Assembly (NCBI GenBank): GCA_023818905.1
Contig: JAMWDE010000042.1
Span: 1 to 7,601 of the forward strand
DNA length: 7,601 nucleotides
Direction: 5' to 3'
Source: Candidatus Omnitrophota bacterium
GTDB taxonomy: Bacteria; Omnitrophota; Gorgyraeia; Gygaellales; Profunditerraquicolaceae
Shown here piece after piece: positions 7,595 to 7,601 of the stretch. The translations under genes were made by a program, and so were the position numbers. Below the pieces are notes generated by a model that was given only the letters and a program-made list of their open reading frames with translations, made no database searches and was not told the DNA's origin. How positions within the stretch are numbered: position 1 is the first letter of the stretch; every line of letters starts with the position of its first letter.

Positions 7595-7601
7595 TATCTG
7601 A

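Noticed and set aside
1..7601. CRISPR array, insertion sequence, tRNA or defence system
   Set aside because: No direct-repeat arrays, transposase motifs, terminal inverted repeats or tRNA-like sequences were seen on reading both strands. The two GxSGSGKS copies in uvrA are its normal tandem ATPases, not a repeat element.

Overview
The window is AT-rich, densely coded on the + strand only, and looks like the chromosome of a Gram-negative (diderm) bacterium. It holds a TonB-type energy-transduction set (ExbB, ExbD and a probable TonB-like protein) and an exported TPR protein, all of which presuppose an inner membrane, a periplasm and an outer membrane. The order (uvrA, long exported TPR protein, exbB, exbD, poorly conserved proteins) and the base composition would suit an uncultivated lineage such as Omnitrophota or a similar candidate phylum. 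That placement is a guess from memory and cannot be proved here.

Layout. Positions 1-2780 hold a nearly complete uvrA (excinuclease ABC subunit A) whose first dozen or so codons lie before the window. A 246-base AT-rich gap (2781-3026) carries a promoter-like sequence just before the next gene. Positions 3027-5552 encode an 841-residue exported protein built almost wholly of TPR repeats. After a 138-base gap with an excellent Shine-Dalgarno come four tightly packed genes: exbB/tolQ-like (5691-6323), exbD/tolR-like (6336-6737), a single-pass protein read here as a divergent TonB (6734-7357) and a 73-residue membrane-anchored zinc-ribbon protein (7354-7575). The last two junctions are both 4-base ATGA overlaps. 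The final 26 bases contain a perfect TTGACA, perhaps the -35 box of the next gene.

How the genes may work together. ExbB and ExbD would form the proton-driven motor in the inner membrane, and the TonB-like protein would carry that energy across the periplasm. The TPR protein is a plausible periplasmic scaffold or partner, with repeats of the kind seen in CpoB/YbgF and BamD. The zinc-ribbon protein has no function I recognise. uvrA is a DNA-repair gene and is probably a separate transcription unit. The part most worth attention is the TPR - ExbB - ExbD - divergent TonB - zinc-ribbon cassette. Its motor components are familiar, but its last two members are hard to recognise and its outer-membrane client is not visible in the window.
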